DNA of 5,769 bases. Origin: Geodermatophilaceae bacterium (GTDB lineage: Bacteria > Actinomycetota > Actinomycetes > Mycobacteriales > Geodermatophilaceae). Location of the stretch: the NCBI GenBank assembly GCA_013814015.1, contig JACCQS010000223.1, positions 1 to 5,769 on the forward strand. Reading direction: 5' to 3'. The notes under the pieces are model-generated. The model ran no database searches. It saw nothing but the letters and a program-made list of their open reading frames with translations, and was not told the origin of the DNA. Shown one piece after another: positions 5,533 to 5,769 of this stretch (positions within the stretch are counted from its first letter, which is position 1; each line of letters begins with the position of its first letter). Both the position numbers and the translations under genes were made by a program.

Positions 5533-5769
5533 ATGGGCATCACCCTCGGGCCCAATCAGTACGGCAAGGCCGAAGTCCGGGTCGTTACCGTCGACCGCTC
5601 CACGGCGCGGCACGTGCTCCGGGACCTGAACGTGTCCTGCGCACTGCGAGGGGACTTCTCCGCGGTGCACCTCGACGGCGACAACGGGCATGTCCTGGCC
5701 ACCGACACCCAGAAGAACACCGTCTACGCCTTCGCTCGTGACGGAATCGGTGAGATCGAGGATTTCGGG
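5533..5769 (+). CDS. Uricase (urate oxidase), 5' part, cut by the window edge
   Basis: The first 79 residues of cofactor-independent urate oxidase, which oxidises urate with O2 to 5-hydroxyisourate and H2O2. Visible motifs: NQYGKAEVRVV (8-18), with Lys12 of the catalytic Lys/Thr pair, and LATDTQKNTVYAFA (55-68), with Thr57-Asp58 matching the urate- and oxygen-side residues of the fungal enzyme. Uricases are about 290-310 residues, so roughly three quarters lies outside the window. The start ATG is well placed after GGGGGAG (5516-5522), which overlaps the last codons of uraH. The gap to the uraH stop is 6 bases. It is the third gene of the uraD-uraH-uricase operon. Confidence 0.95.
   Translation, partial: MGITLGPNQYGKAEVRVVTVDRSTARHVLRDLNVSCALRGDFSAVHLDGDNGHVLATDTQKNTVYAFARDGIGEIEDFG

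Noticed and set aside
4819..5691. 290-codon minus-strand open frame
   Set aside because: It lies antisense across three well-supported urate genes and shows no family motifs.
1..5769. CRISPR array, tRNA, insertion sequence or defence island
   Set aside because: No regularly spaced repeats, cloverleaf-like sequence, transposase motifs or terminal inverted repeats were seen. The helicase alone does not make a defence system.

Overview
The window is GC-rich throughout, with strong G/C preference at third codon positions, GTG as well as ATG starts, and long antisense open frames over real genes. The protein families (a RecQ helicase with a C-terminal phosphoribosyltransferase-like domain, a DUF6986-type CitE-like lyase, and a uraD-uraH-uricase run) point to a high-GC actinobacterium. 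I cannot name a genus from the sequence. No tRNA, rRNA, CRISPR array, insertion sequence or phage gene is visible, and coding density is high.

Layout. From 35 to 2347 (minus) is a complete RecQ-family DNA helicase whose last ~130 residues look like a ComF-type phosphoribosyltransferase fold. Divergent from it, 75 bp away, is a complete PHP-family metallophosphatase of the histidinol-phosphatase type (2423-3244, plus). It meets a minus-strand CitE-like TIM-barrel protein (3246-4541) tail to tail with one base between the stop codons. A 161-bp divergent gap (4542-4702) holds a long imperfect hairpin, a second short dyad and a possible 32-codon leader ORF. To the right is a compact plus-strand operon: uraD (4703-5212), uraH (5209-5526, ATGA overlap) and the 5' part of uricase (from 5533, running off the window).

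The right half is a urate-degradation locus. Uricase oxidises urate to 5-hydroxyisourate, UraH hydrolyses this to OHCU, and UraD decarboxylates OHCU to S-allantoin. The genes lie in the reverse of the reaction order and their translation signals overlap or nearly touch. The CitE-like gene is transcribed away from the same intergenic region and may be co-regulated, but its reaction is unknown. The left half (helicase and PHP phosphatase) has no evident link to urate metabolism.

The points most worth a second look are the helicase-PRTase fusion with an altered PRPP loop, the structured divergent control region with a candidate coupled leader peptide upstream of the CitE-like gene, and the -10-like hexamers placed for leaderless transcription of the helicase/PHP pair.
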